The position numbers and the translations under genes were made by a program. Of a stretch of 64,000 bases of DNA, positions 32,179 through 43,393 are shown piece after piece; position 1 is the first letter of the stretch, and each line of letters begins with the position of its first letter. The stretch is from Hypoxylon rubiginosum. Lineage: Eukaryota; Ascomycota; Sordariomycetes; Xylariales; Hypoxylaceae. A model generated the notes under the pieces. The model saw only the letters and a program-made list of their open reading frames with translations, did no database searches and was not told the DNA's origin. The stretch covers positions 1,612,001-1,676,000 of the forward strand of contig CADCXA010000021.1 of assembly GCA_902806565.1 (NCBI GenBank), given 5' to 3'.

Positions 32179-33701
32179 GGAGACGTTAATGACAACCCCG
32201 ACAACTTTGTCCTAAGGTAGCACTAAACGCTACCTCATTGGTTACGGAACCTATTGCAAACCAATACTATCATTCGATTGAGACATGGTGACAATTAATA
32301 GCTGCCCCCGATGACGGGTCGTTAAGCTAGCAAGCTCCTGACTGCCATGAAGGACAGACATATATAGGGGGAAAGGAAGCCCCTCAAGGGAGGTGCTTTA
32401 TACCTCGTATCCATCATATCATGTACCACTAGCGGCTTGTTATTACTTCAACATATAGAGGCTTGACATATCGTCCATATATGTCTATGCAACTCAAACA
32501 TCCTGCAGCAATTAGTTATTGATTCCAGATATAGCTTTGTGACGTTGCATCGAAAGGGTCCGGTGGATCCACTCAGCTTTCGCTTCTAAGCGCATAGATG
32601 ATGACCGAATCTTCCGTAATAGTCGCAGCAAGCGAGAAAGACTTGAGGGTTTCACTGAAATTTCCCAGGAATTATTAATTGTCGTTAGGGTAGCAGATGC
32701 AAAGCGCACGCAGATGCAAGCTCCTGGTGGGTGTATCGAGATTCTAGATCTCCCATTCGCGGGGCTATAGGTGCTGAAGAGACCTGAGAAATTGCTTTGA
32801 TAGGTAGATAAGAACTGAAGATGCGCGTCTACACGTAAACGCTGTTAAATATCAGGCGGGACGGAAGACAATGAACCCCGAAAGTCATGAGGCTTTCCGA
32901 CTGTATGTTAACCTGGTTCCTCGCAAAGATGAAGACTTACAAAGGAGGCAGCTAAGGAGGTAGCTAAGGTAGCTAAGGTAGCTAAGGTAGCTAAGGTAGC
33001 TGAGGAAGCTTGGAAGAGTCCCTGCGGTAGACAACCGAGGCTAGTTCCGCCGTAAGGCGCGCTACTGTACGATCCACCACATGATAGAGTCTTATGCGGG
33101 GAATACAACTCGGCGATGTGTTGTGCGACAATACTAATTGGTGCGGCAAACAAGACAGAGTACTCCGTTCCCATGTCCCCCGTTTAATCGGACGTATAGC
33201 GGCCGAACGTCATCGTATTGCCATCTCCATCTCCAAATCAAGCACCCCCACATCCCCTCATGCAGGTCGTGGACAAGCAACTTCAGCATCGCTAGCCTAC
33301 TAGAGTTTCCTACGTGTACGCGACTGGTGGCTGGTGAATGGTGAATTATACTCCCGATTTAGATAAAGAGCCCGATCCAGGAGGGAGGTACAGCTGGTGT
33401 TTTCGGTCACCGTATTGGACCGCAAAGCTTAGAGTAGCATGCAAAGGCCCGCCGGAGGCCAAAGCCCCATGTCCGACATCGTCTTGGGTAAGCCACTTTT
33501 TCGGCCAGGGAGTCTCGAGGTCAAATAAAATATCGGGGAGCGAGGAGTCGAAGCTGCCCTGGACATAATAATCGGCGAGCCCCCTCTTTTGATTTTCTCC
33601 TTAGTAGCTTAAAGAACCTTTCTTGAACCTCTCTTCTTCATCTGAGGCTGTCGCTATTTTCCTTCCTCTCCTGCGCGCAATTTCTACCCGCCGCCATCAA
33701 A
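32179..33701. other. Intergenic region, 1.5 kb
   Basis: No credible gene. It holds a 9-bp minisatellite (32961-33005). A CT-rich stretch directly before the L-arabinitol dehydrogenase ATG (about 33600-33700) is a likely promoter and 5' UTR. Confidence 0.5.
32961..33005. repeat. 9-bp minisatellite (TAGCTAAGG)5
   Basis: Four perfect tandem copies and a fifth with one change (TAGCTGAGG). Degenerate copies extend leftward (GCAGCTAAGGAGG). Confidence 0.9.
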
Positions 33702-34894
33702 ATGAGCTCAACCACTGTTGAGACCATCGTGAAGCCGTCAAAGGCCAACATTGCCGTCTTCACGAACCCCGCCCATAAGTTATGGATCAACGAAGCCGAG
33801 CCAACAGTGGAGGATGTGCAGAAAGGAACTAGCTTGAAACATGGAGAGGTCACCGTTGCTGTCAAGAGCACCGGAATATGCGGGTCAGTCATGTCTTGAT
33901 AAGATCTGTGCGTTTGTCGTGCTGACTGTTAGATAGCTCCGATGTTCACTTTTGGCACGCTGGCTGCATCGGGCCGATGATCGTGGAGGGAGATCATATC
34001 CTAGGACACGAATCTGCAGGTCAGATTATCGCAGTACATCCGTCCGTGACGCACTTGAAGGTCGGCGATCGGGTCGCGATAGAACCGAACATCATCTGCA
34101 ACGAATGCGAGCCCTGTCTGACTGGTCGTTACAACGGGTGCGAGAAAGTCCTTTTCCTATCGACACCTCCAGTGCCAGGTCTACTGAGGAGATATGTGAA
34201 CCATCCAGCAATCTGGTGCCACAAGATTGGAAACATGTCATATGAGAATGGGTCCTTGTTGGAGCCTCTCAGTGTCGCCCTCGCTGGTATGCAACGATGC
34301 GGAGTCAAGCTGGGCGACCCGGTATTAGTTTGCGGTGCTGGGCCGATTGGATTGATCACGTTGCTCTGCTGTCAGGCAGCCGGCGCTTGCCCGTTGGTCA
34401 TCACCGACATCGATGAAGGACGACTCCGGTTCGCCAAGGAGCTCTGCCCATCCGCCATCACGCATAAGGTGGAACGACTAAGTGCGGAAGACTCAGCCAA
34501 GAAGATCGTAGAGAGCTTCGGAGGCATCGAGCCAGCGATAGCCTTGGAGTGCACTGGAGTTGAGAGCAGCGTGGCTGCAGCTATCTGGGCGGTCAAGTTC
34601 GGAGGCAAGGTATTCATAATTGGAGTCGGAAAGAACGAAATCAACTTCCCCTTCATGCGATGCAGCACGCGAGAAGTTGACTTGCAATTCCAATACCGCT
34701 ACTGCAACACCTGGCCGCGGGCTATTCGTTTGGTGGAGAACGGTGTAATAGATCTCGCGAAGCTCGTTACTCATCGATTCAAACTCGAAGATGCGCTTGA
34801 CGCATTCAACACGGCTGCAGACCCTAAAACGGGTGCCATCAAGGTCCAGATCCAGAGCGAAGATTATATTCAGGAGACTCAGCCGCGAAAATAG
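33702..34894 (+). CDS. lad1: L-arabinitol 4-dehydrogenase (zinc-dependent, NAD)
   Basis: Two exons, 33702-33883 and 33937-34894, around a 53-bp intron (GTCAGT..TAG), giving 379 residues. It is a medium-chain dehydrogenase. Catalytic zinc region: [20 protein letters not shown], with GHESAG after it. Structural zinc cluster: CNECEPC, then GC nine residues on. NAD-binding fold: [10 protein letters not shown], with VITDIDEGR; the aspartate favours NAD over NADP. The segment [17 protein letters not shown] and the whole run match mould L-arabinitol 4-dehydrogenases more closely than xylitol dehydrogenase. The enzyme oxidises L-arabinitol to L-xylulose in the fungal pentose pathway in the cytosol. 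The gene is normally induced by arabinose through the plant-sugar regulators, but no site was assigned here. A close sugar-alcohol specificity cannot be excluded. Confidence 0.93.
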
Positions 34895-35557
34895 TTAACC
34901 TTGAGGAATTAATAGGGTTAGGGAGAAGTCAGCATTAGAGATAAATAGAGAGCAAGGTTGGCTGTGAGCCATGAGCTGTTGACGGTATATTCTCTTATTG
35001 GTCAAACAATATGCGGAATAAAGCATAATAAAGACTACTCAATAGACTCAATATTTAAATCAAACATACAACATCGTTATTATATAAAATGAGAACGGTG
35101 AATGCAAGTGAATGCAAAGGCAAAGATGAGGAAGAATCAGAGGTGAGAGTTGGGGAGAATAGGTACAAATAGGGAACTAAAATTGCATAAAAGAGCTCTG
35201 AAGAACAGAGAGAGCTTTAGCATTATTAATATGGGTACCTTACACATTTCTCAGCTCTGATTGGCCAATAGGTACCTAGGTTCAACCTTGAGGTCCAAGC
35301 TCGGATCGGGTTTTTCCGCCGTAGACGGGTGGATCTGGAATTCCGGGTAGATTTTTGAACAGCCGACAATTGGCAACATTTGAGTGTTTTTTTCCTGCCC
35401 GTGAGAAATCAAACTTCCCAACGACGACGACCCTCCTTGCCGCTTCTTTCTCCAATTCCTAGCCAATCGACGTTACACCTCACGTCTATTTCTCATCCGG
35501 CATCTCTCGAGACTAATAATTCTAATCTCTTTCCGAATACTCCGATAATCAACAACG
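34895..35557. other. Intergenic between lad1 and the ATP synthase g gene
   Basis: 663 bp. The first part is A/T- and A/G-rich, as expected of a 3' flank. A CT-rich 5' leader precedes the next ATG. No other feature. Confidence 0.5.
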
Positions 35558-36387
35558 ATGCCGTCCTCCCTTACCCGTCCGATGCTTCGGCAATCAGGAG
35601 CTTGGGGTCGCATGGCCGCCCGAAGATTCGAGTCGACGACCACCGCGAAGGCCGCCGAGACGGCCAAGGAAGCAGGCAAGGAGACCGCGTCGAAGGCTTC
35701 TTCCGCCGCATCCCAAGCGTCCGCCGCTGCATCTAAAGCCTCTGCTGCTGCCGCCGAGTACTCGGCGAAGGCGGCGCAGGGTCTTTCGAGGGTCACCTCG
35801 TCGGCTGGACCGGCTATCGCAGGCGCCGCTAAGGGAATCGCCAACTCGTTGGGTAAAGTCGGTGGCCGCACGGGGAGACTGGTTGCCTTTGTTGAGAGTA
35901 CGTGACAATCACACTTGGGGAATACGCATTTGCGTCGTGTAAGGATATATATAGAAGCTGATATTTGACTGCAGAGCGAGTTCCTGCTGCTATCTACTAC
36001 TCCAGAGTCGGCGCCGAGCTCGCCAAGATCGTATTCAAGGGCCAGAAGATGACACCACCGTGAGTTATAAACCGCGTTTACACGAGAATATAGCGCGCGT
36101 TCTAACGAGATTTCTACAGGTCCATTACCACTTTCCAGAGCTATTACCAGAATGCCCTGAAGTCCGTCCAGAACCCAGCCGCCCGAAACGCCCTGCTCCA
36201 ATCGGTATCCAAGGTTGCCCAATCGCCAGCTACCATCATCCAACAAGCCCAGAACATCAGCAGAGCCCAGCTCCTCGCGGGCGGTGTCCTGGCTGCGGAA
36301 TGTATCGGATTCTTCACCGTCGGCGAGATGATCGGCCGCTTCAAGATAATCGGGTACCACGGCGACAAGCACGCTGCTCATCACTAA
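35558..36387 (+). CDS. ATP20: Mitochondrial F1Fo-ATP synthase subunit g
   Basis: Three exons, 35558-35897, 35975-36059 and 36120-36387, with introns of 77 bp and 60 bp (the second with a TCTAAC branch site), giving 230 residues. The N-terminus is a mitochondrial presequence (MPSSLTRPMLRQ, then AARRF). An Ala/Ser/Lys-rich low-complexity helix follows. The conserved core is RVPAAIYYSRVGAELAKIVFKGQKMTPP, then SITTFQSYYQNALK, and the C-terminal membrane helix ends GFFTVGEMIGRFKIIGY, with the G-x-x-x-G-like spacing used for dimer contacts. Subunit g sits in the inner membrane and stabilises ATP synthase dimers and crista shape. It is longer than the yeast protein mainly through the low-complexity segment, as is common in Sordariomycetes. 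Confidence 0.92.
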
Positions 36388-39300
36388 AGAGCGGGCTTGG
36401 GGCTTGCCTCCTAGAAAAAAAGAAAGGCCGAGATACCTCTGTATTATGCATGAATTGGGGAGAGGGAAACGTTATAGACAGGCGGACATTGTTCTTGCAT
36501 TCAAGGGGTCATAGTGGGTTAATACCAAGGGACGAAAAAGAGTGTCTGAAGTTCGGACTCCTTTACACCAGTTGACGGCGCATATAAGCTCTACACCTAG
36601 CAGCAGCATAACATGCAAAGTACGGAAACTAAGGGGAGTCGGCCGAAATTGGTGTGTGGGTTGCCTCAACCTTTGTATATTCACTCTTCGTCCTTTTCAA
36701 GCGCAGCTATGCCGTCGACCTCAAGAGTTTTCCTTTTGTTCCATATCACCCTTGTACAATAAAACTACCACAACGAAGCTTTGCATTTAGGATGGTGGGT
36801 TTCCGAGCTGTCGAACGAATAAAGTAATTGCCCGCCCTTTTTTTCGCCCCTATTTGTTTGGGTCTTTGGGATCTCACTTACCTAGGTGTATTGGTATCTT
36901 AACTCGGTCACCGAGGCGGCTTACATACATATACCCACTTGTTTGTTGTCTTTGTTGGTTGCTTTGGTTTTGCGTAACGTCACGTTATGTCCTACGGGGC
37001 CTACAAAACGGGCCTTGGGCTATACACGAGCAGGACGAAATGATGACCCGATCGACGGTTATAGGTATATTAGGTTAGGTTAGGTATATTCAAGACCGCA
37101 ACTCGGATACCTATCAGACAGACAGATAAGCTACCTAAGTAGCTAGCTAGTTAGTTTTACCTTGCAGGCTATTGTCATCATTGCGGAGCGCTCCGCACGA
37201 ACCAAAGTTGTCCTGGCGTATGTACGTTGGTTCGTCGGCCCTTGGGTCCTGTGTTGGGTCCCGTTCAGGTGACAACTCACCGGACGTATCTAAGGGGCAC
37301 AGCACGCGATAGGGAGGGAGGGAGGGGTGTGTGTCTCTTGAGGATGTGGGCGGGAACTGCCGCGTTAGGGGGTGTGTTGTAGATCGAGCCTCAGATTTCC
37401 CGCTCTTTCCTTAACGGCAGGCATTCCCGACCGTTATGACGATTGCGGGCTTTGCTTTGCCATATCCCGAGTGAAGGGTACAGGTACACGTGGTGATTGT
37501 GACGACGAGCAATATCTATGGGTACCTAAGTTAGTCCCTACCTCCCAGGTAGGTATGTAGTTAGTTTCCTAGCTCAGCTTTCCTTGCCGGTTCTGCTACT
37601 CTCGCCAGTTGATCCCCATATGTAATTTCTTACATGTGTAGTTCGTGTTGGCCAATTCGGCCGGCCTAGTTTTCCCGACGTCGGGCAACATACTCGGTCC
37701 CTTCGTGCTTAAAGGGAAAGGGAATCTCGTTGGTTCCGTCCGGATCTAGGAATGTCAGAAAGAGCCTTTTACCCGTGTTGGTCGAAATACAGTATTGCCG
37801 AAGCGTCTGCCGTACTCGCAGTGTAACAAAAAGGGGGAAGGGCGCGCCGACCTCCGACCCCCTTTTCCTTTCGTTCGGGAAGATCGGTGATCGTATAGTA
37901 ATACCTATCGAAGGGAAAGGGAGAGATCAGAGTTCGAACTTGAAGGGTTTGTATATATTGCGTTGACTATAATCGGAGAAATGATAGCAGTGGCCCCTAA
38001 TGAAGGAGAAAACTAGGAAGGTGGCTGGAGAGATAGATACCATTTTCCCTCTTCGTTCGGCGCTCTCGCCCCCTTCCGCCCGGATAACCATCGTGATGGG
38101 GAGAGAAAGGGGACATCGTAGAATGCGACCCGGTACCAACTGCATAAACGGGACGAACGCAACACGTTTCTAGTTAGAAGGGCGGAATCGGGTTGGGGGC
38201 AGGAAAGCAATTATATGTTTTTCATGTGAGGTGTGGTGATATACGAAAAGGAACCAACTGCATGAAAAGGGCAGATCTGCTGACCTGCTTTTCGAGGAGT
38301 GGAACGTGGCAGCGAGAGAGAGAAGCAGGAAAATACCTTGATACGCTACTGCATACAATATCTACCCTATGCACGAGTCAAGGTAGTAGCACGAGCGTGG
38401 TAGTACGAGAAAGGTACAAAGCCACAGGAGCCGGCCGTATGTGGTAACCGGCATGGAGCCTGGCCAGATACGTACTTAAGTAAGTGGTTATAGAGGCAGC
38501 CGAGACTCCACTACGCAGAAGGATCATCGAATTGGATGATGATCTAGAAATGTCGGGCCGGTCAGTAGCAGCGAAGGAACCGCACCTCATAGCGATTCGC
38601 TCAGGGTGATATGCGTTATGCCTACGTGAGATAGGGTAGCAGTCGTCTATACCCGTCTGTCTGAGCGCGCCATCACTGTCACCGTAAGATGACGGGCAAG
38701 AAATTGGCTTGTGCGATCAAGAGTAACAGCCCATACACCATACACCCCGAACGGACCCCTTTTCCCCCCTTTAGGAGGTTGGGTTGAGCTCCCAATGGTA
38801 AAGGGAATCGAGAAAACTGCGGAACCTGGTCAGCGCGGATCGGGTCGGACCTCCCGAGACAAACTTCGGGTAGGAAGGAAGGAAAGGGAAGATGAGGTTG
38901 TTGAAGAAAAAAGCCGGGCCTCAGACGTGCGTCATTCGCATGCAGAGTCGCGAATAATGTGTGGCACATTTATCTATACCCGGGCGACTGGTTTGAAGCG
39001 ATGAGCCTATGCCCTGGTTGGAGAAGGTAACGTTGGAAAATTTAGGCGCGTGAAGTCGCATTAGAGGCTTAAGAACATTTCCATTAGGAAGATGTATAGT
39101 AATAAATTCGAAGGTCATGCTCTAGTATACGCCGTTCCATTCGGATAAGATACCTGATACTTTACAATGTTAGCTTCAAGTTCGATATGGTTGCTTTACG
39201 TGATAGGAGACAATATGATCGCTTATCACAAATGGGGAACCTAATTAGCCTACTTGTCTGTTTTCTGCTTCATGTTTTGATCATAGATGTTGCCAACAAT

Positions 39301-40598
39301 TGACGCGTGTTATTGAACTAAGCAACTATAGGAATAGCATCTATAATGCCAATGAAGTGCAATTAGGGGGGAACCAACACTGTTGGTCAGACATGTAAGA
39401 CCTGATGCACGAAGTCAGTGCCATTGAGACTAGCTCGGCAATGGTGGGAATATCATAACAATACTCTTCCAAGGTTATTTACATGAGAAGTAAAAAGTAT
39501 TTACTGCAATAGGGATTTGCAACAATAGCAACAACAACAACAAACTAGGCCTCCCGGCCTGGCCCAAGGTGACCGACTGTAGGCCCAACTTTTCCCAAAA
39601 CCTCATGCCAGACAACACCGCACCACAAATCATAACACCCGCCAACTGTACCATGCACGGAAACAAGTGGAAGCAATGCAGAGATGACCCGGGGCGCCGT
39701 TTCGTCTAAGAAGGAATAAAGAAGTGCAACTCTTCACAGCCCAATGCACCCTAAAGGCTTGGGTGCCAAGCCAGCACCGCCAATGGAGGCGCTCCTCCAT
39801 CTTGAGGTTCGAGTTCTTATGCGCCAAATAGAAAACAGTCGACTAATAGACCCAAAATGGAATCGTTTCCCGGTAGGCGCATGACATAACGGCTGAAACC
39901 GATACAAGTCTAGGTGAGAGGCGCCGGCGAAAAAGCGACGTCGAGAATGGAAAAAAAGTCGTAACTGGTTAACACCATTCGTAGTTGAGAATGGAGAAAA
40001 TGCATCTTGAGAAACGCAACGTAATAGTGTACACCCAACGTATCCTACGCTGGGCCTGCGCATGCACGTGCAGACGCATTACTTCCCGATCAGCTTATGT
40101 TGGTGCAGGCCTAGCCAATACCGGAGAAATGTACGCTCTCAGCCCGTTGAGCGATGGAGGCACCTAGATTGGCCCAAAGGTCACCAGAGACGCAACTGTC
40201 GCAGGAGTGGCGCAATATGGGCAGCCTGCAGGGGTAGACTGCCGCTCGATATACGGTTGAGGCACTGTAGACACTAACACGGCTGATCAATAGCGCAGTT
40301 CAACCTTGCCGGGGTCGATCGTTTTGAGATTTGGGGGCAGTAAATAGTCGGGTAGTGTTCCAAAAAAGATACATGTACTTCATTGTACATCGAGAGCTAG
40401 CCTTTCAGCGACTCCTATCGACTGGAAAGGGCGGGATAAGGGCCTGCATAGGAAGGGAAAATGGTACATCTTTTCCCGCAAGCGCCATAGATGTCCAGGG
40501 TTAGGCTGTAGGCCAAGAGATCAGAACAGAAGCGTGGTTCCAGTGGTATGTAGATAGATACCGGTCTAATGGTTGTATTGCAGGTAGCCGAAGGGCGC
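36388..40598. other. Gene-poor region, 4.2 kb
   Basis: No gene or gene fragment was recognised on either strand. The first part is the 3' flank of ATP20. It contains a G-quadruplex motif (37312-37327), GGTTAGGTTAGGT repeats near 37073-37085, and several TACCTAGGTA-like palindromes. Confidence 0.45.
37312..37327 (+). other. G-quadruplex motif with one-base loops
   Basis: GGGAGGGAGGGAGGGG: four G-tracts separated by single A residues, the most stable intramolecular quadruplex design. It is followed by a TG-repeat. Confidence 0.7.
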
Positions 40599-41969
40599 TC
40601 ATGCTCGTTGGCCAGGCATGGATGGTCTTCGTGCAGTCCAGATATACCTGGTCCCCGTATGAGTTTCATCTAGACGGGTAGCGGCAGAGTGACTTACATT
40701 GTGCAGAAAGTTCTCATCCCACGGGAGCACATCTCCTTCCGCACCCTATTACATAGGTCCGCAACCTGCTCCGGGTCGTAACCGTTCATTCTGGTTAAAG
40801 GAGCTATCGTCAGGGCTAACAGCCCCTGTGTCAATCCGAGATTAAACCACGTTCCCATCTGCTTTTCCTGCTCGTTGTCGGGCCAAGCGTTGAATGGGAT
40901 CCGCTTGGTAACCTGCTCAACGTCGACGTAACCGAGGCGCTGTAATATACCGACGGTATTAGGGTTCGCCGCCAAAGGCCGGCCAGCCCTATCCATAGCC
41001 TCGGTCAGCTCGCGGACCCATATTCGAAGTGCAGAGTCCTCAGGCAGTTCGCCATGCTCCGATTTAGGGGTAAAGTCGATCTCTACGTGTTCAAAGAGCC
41101 CAGTTCCAGGCTTCAGGTATCTACCAGCCATAGCCAATCGTTAGCGACTACGAGCCTCGTGGTCAAGTTGCGACTATGGGCCCGTACTTAAGTATTCGGC
41201 CATATAAAGAAGACCAGTTCTCTACAGAACCAGCAAGCATTTTCATGTGAATAAGGTCGAAAGAAGCCTCTTCAACACCGGTCCAGGGGTCTTCGATGTC
41301 GCGCCGCTGAAACTCGACACCCGGCGGAATTCTTGCACCACATTAGCGGAGACTCGGTCTCATGCCATAATCATGACCTCACCTTTGAGGTTGTATCAAG
41401 GAGAGGTCCCAACCAAGGATATTGGCTCGCCCTTGATGACGACTATTCCAAAGCATGTAGGTTAGCCAAGTTAGCCAAAAGGTGAACGTGTTATCGCTAG
41501 CGAGATGACTTACTCAGCCATATCGATGACCCAGATACCTGTTCCGCATCCGAGGTCTAGGATTCGAGGGTGAGGAGGCAGCGGCCGTTGACATAGACCT
41601 CCATAGTTGGAGGTGTCTTGTCTCGCTATCAGGAAGAACTTGTGGAATATGTCCAACCTGTCCATTTCCCCCTAGATAAGCGTTTTAGTCGAAGTTCCAG
41701 CGATCCTCGGCCCAACCAATTCCATACCTCGTCCATTGGAAACATGTATTTCCCCCTCCGAAAAGTGTCATAGGATCGGCCATTCTCCGTGTACCACCAT
41801 TCTTCTGGTTTCACCCTGTTTTCGATTCGAGCTATTGTGGAGGGAGGCGCTACTGGTGCACTAACAAGAGAGGGGGGATATATCAGCACATCGCAGAGTT
41901 CTACGTATAAAGAGCCCAGAAGACATACCCATTCTGGCCGTAGATTGAGCCATTGCCATTGTGAGCCAT
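40599..41969 (-). CDS. LaeA-type SAM-dependent methyltransferase
   Basis: Seven exons: 41969-41929, 41860-41728, 41671-41514, 41442-41383, 41331-41188, 41120-40698 and 40647-40599. Introns are 49-71 bp, all GT..AG, phases consistent, giving 335 residues. The N-terminal block [20 protein letters not shown] continues across a splice into [19 protein letters not shown] motif I is [16 protein letters not shown] (96-111). Further family blocks: [61 protein letters not shown]. The last exon supplies the expected YIWTARRP tail after a 49-bp intron, which confirms that the apparent stop after FCTM is intronic. LaeA and its relatives act in the nucleus with velvet proteins and affect secondary metabolism and development, but moulds carry many LaeA-like paralogues. 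Whether this is the master regulator itself cannot be told. Confidence 0.9.
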
Positions 41970-42521
41970 GGTGTTAAGGGTGTGGCCCGATCAGGGCAGG
42001 AGAGTGCGCGCAAAGGATCGCACGCCAGAGCTAGCTGATATAGAGGCGTGGAGAGGGTCAGATAGAGCGTTGCGACTACGGGCGACAACCTCGGGTAGGT
42101 GTTGCGCTAGGTTCGACGGGTAGTGCAGCTTCGGGACCGCACCGCACGAGTTAGGGTGAAGGGTGGGTGGGTTTTAGCTCTGGACGGGGTCGGTATCGCG
42201 TAAGTGGGAAAAGAGAAAAGGAGCGTGGGCGGGCAAGGAATAAATACACGAAAGAATAGTGAAAGAAAGGAAGAAGACTACTAGAGACAACGAGGGACAC
42301 GGGAGAGAGTTCAGGTACGCGTGTTGAAGAAATCGCGGAACTAGAAGATGATATGTGATGGTGATGGTGGGGGCCTTGGGGCCTGCTTATTCGAGCCGAG
42401 TTTCAATCGAACGAGGTACAACATAAAATTATCTTAGTGCCAACCCTAGCTAAGGTACCGCCTAGTATAGCCTAAGTACCTCATTTAAAGTTTCCACGGT
42501 GTTTTTCGGTTTATCGGTTTT

Positions 42522-42543
42522 TGTATGTATGTATGTATGTAGG
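42522..42543. repeat. (TATG)n microsatellite
   Basis: Five uninterrupted TATG-type units ending in TAGG. Confidence 0.85.
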
Positions 42544-42704
42544 TATATGTTAGGTAATCTGTAGGATTGCGACTGGGGGCTGAGGACTAGGATTGGATTG
42601 GGTTTGGGACTTTTCTTGGGCGGCACAGCACAAAGGCAAAAAGAACCAACTCAAAGAAGAAAGATATAAGGATCAAGTTTAGACGAAACGGGAGAGTTGA
42701 AAGA

Positions 42705-42741
42705 AAAGAGAAGAGAAGAGAAGAGGAGAGAGGAAGAGGAG
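42705..42741. repeat. (AAGAG)n purine tract
   Basis: Tandem GAAGA/GAGAA units within a longer all-purine stretch, about 740-770 bp upstream of the LaeA-type ATG. Confidence 0.8.
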
Positions 42742-43372
42742 ACTTTTTAAAGTTGGAAATGGAATATTCCTATCGACCAGGGGATGCAAAAGCTAAAAGT
42801 CCTGAGTCCTGGAAAAGCGACGTTGGAACCATCGCTTTGTGAAGTTATAATATGCATTTAAATATGCATGTAGGGTGTGCATGACTACAGCCTGCTAGGT
42901 GTGTCTCTTAGGTGGTGTTTCTAGGTGGTGTTCCTACGTAGCGTCTAGCGTGGAATCCACACCGGCTTAAAGGTGTAATCGTATGTACATGTATTGTACA
43001 ACGTCGCGGTACTTAAAGGTACACCATGCATGCACCTCGGGGAAGGCCTAGGTGGGTCTGGCAAGCGGCCAAGAATTGAGCCGTTCTGTACAATTTTGTA
43101 CATGCAGTTCTCTCATCCTTCCTCTACTACACGCAAGCCTTTGTCATGGCCTTATCACTTATACACGTACTTGACAGCGCAGCGTAGGCGGCCTGATATT
43201 CTCACCATCCACGTCAAAACAATGTGCTGGTCTCCTATTTCTGGTATAGTGTTTGAATTGGAAATAAGGAATGTTGGTTAGAAACCCTCGATTCACCTAC
43301 ATGTATACCTACCTCATAGGTTGACTACCGAGTCTGAAGCATCACGCTCCCAAAAGTACATTAGTAGTATAC

Positions 43373-43393
43373 ACTCGACCTCGACCTCGACCT
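43373..43393. repeat. Hexamer repeat (CTCGAC)3
   Basis: Three tandem CTCGAC units ending in CTATCG. Confidence 0.8.

Noticed and set aside
32940..33010. Possible CRISPR-like direct repeats
   Set aside because: The units are a contiguous 9-bp minisatellite without spacers, in a eukaryotic genome.
32908..33174. 88-codon minus-strand frame with LATLATLAT repeats
   Set aside because: The repeats come from the 9-bp minisatellite and the rest has no protein signal.
35473..36384. 303-codon minus-strand frame opposite ATP20
   Set aside because: Antisense to the exons and introns of a clear ATP synthase subunit g gene. Its Ala-rich product mirrors the low-complexity repeat of ATP20.
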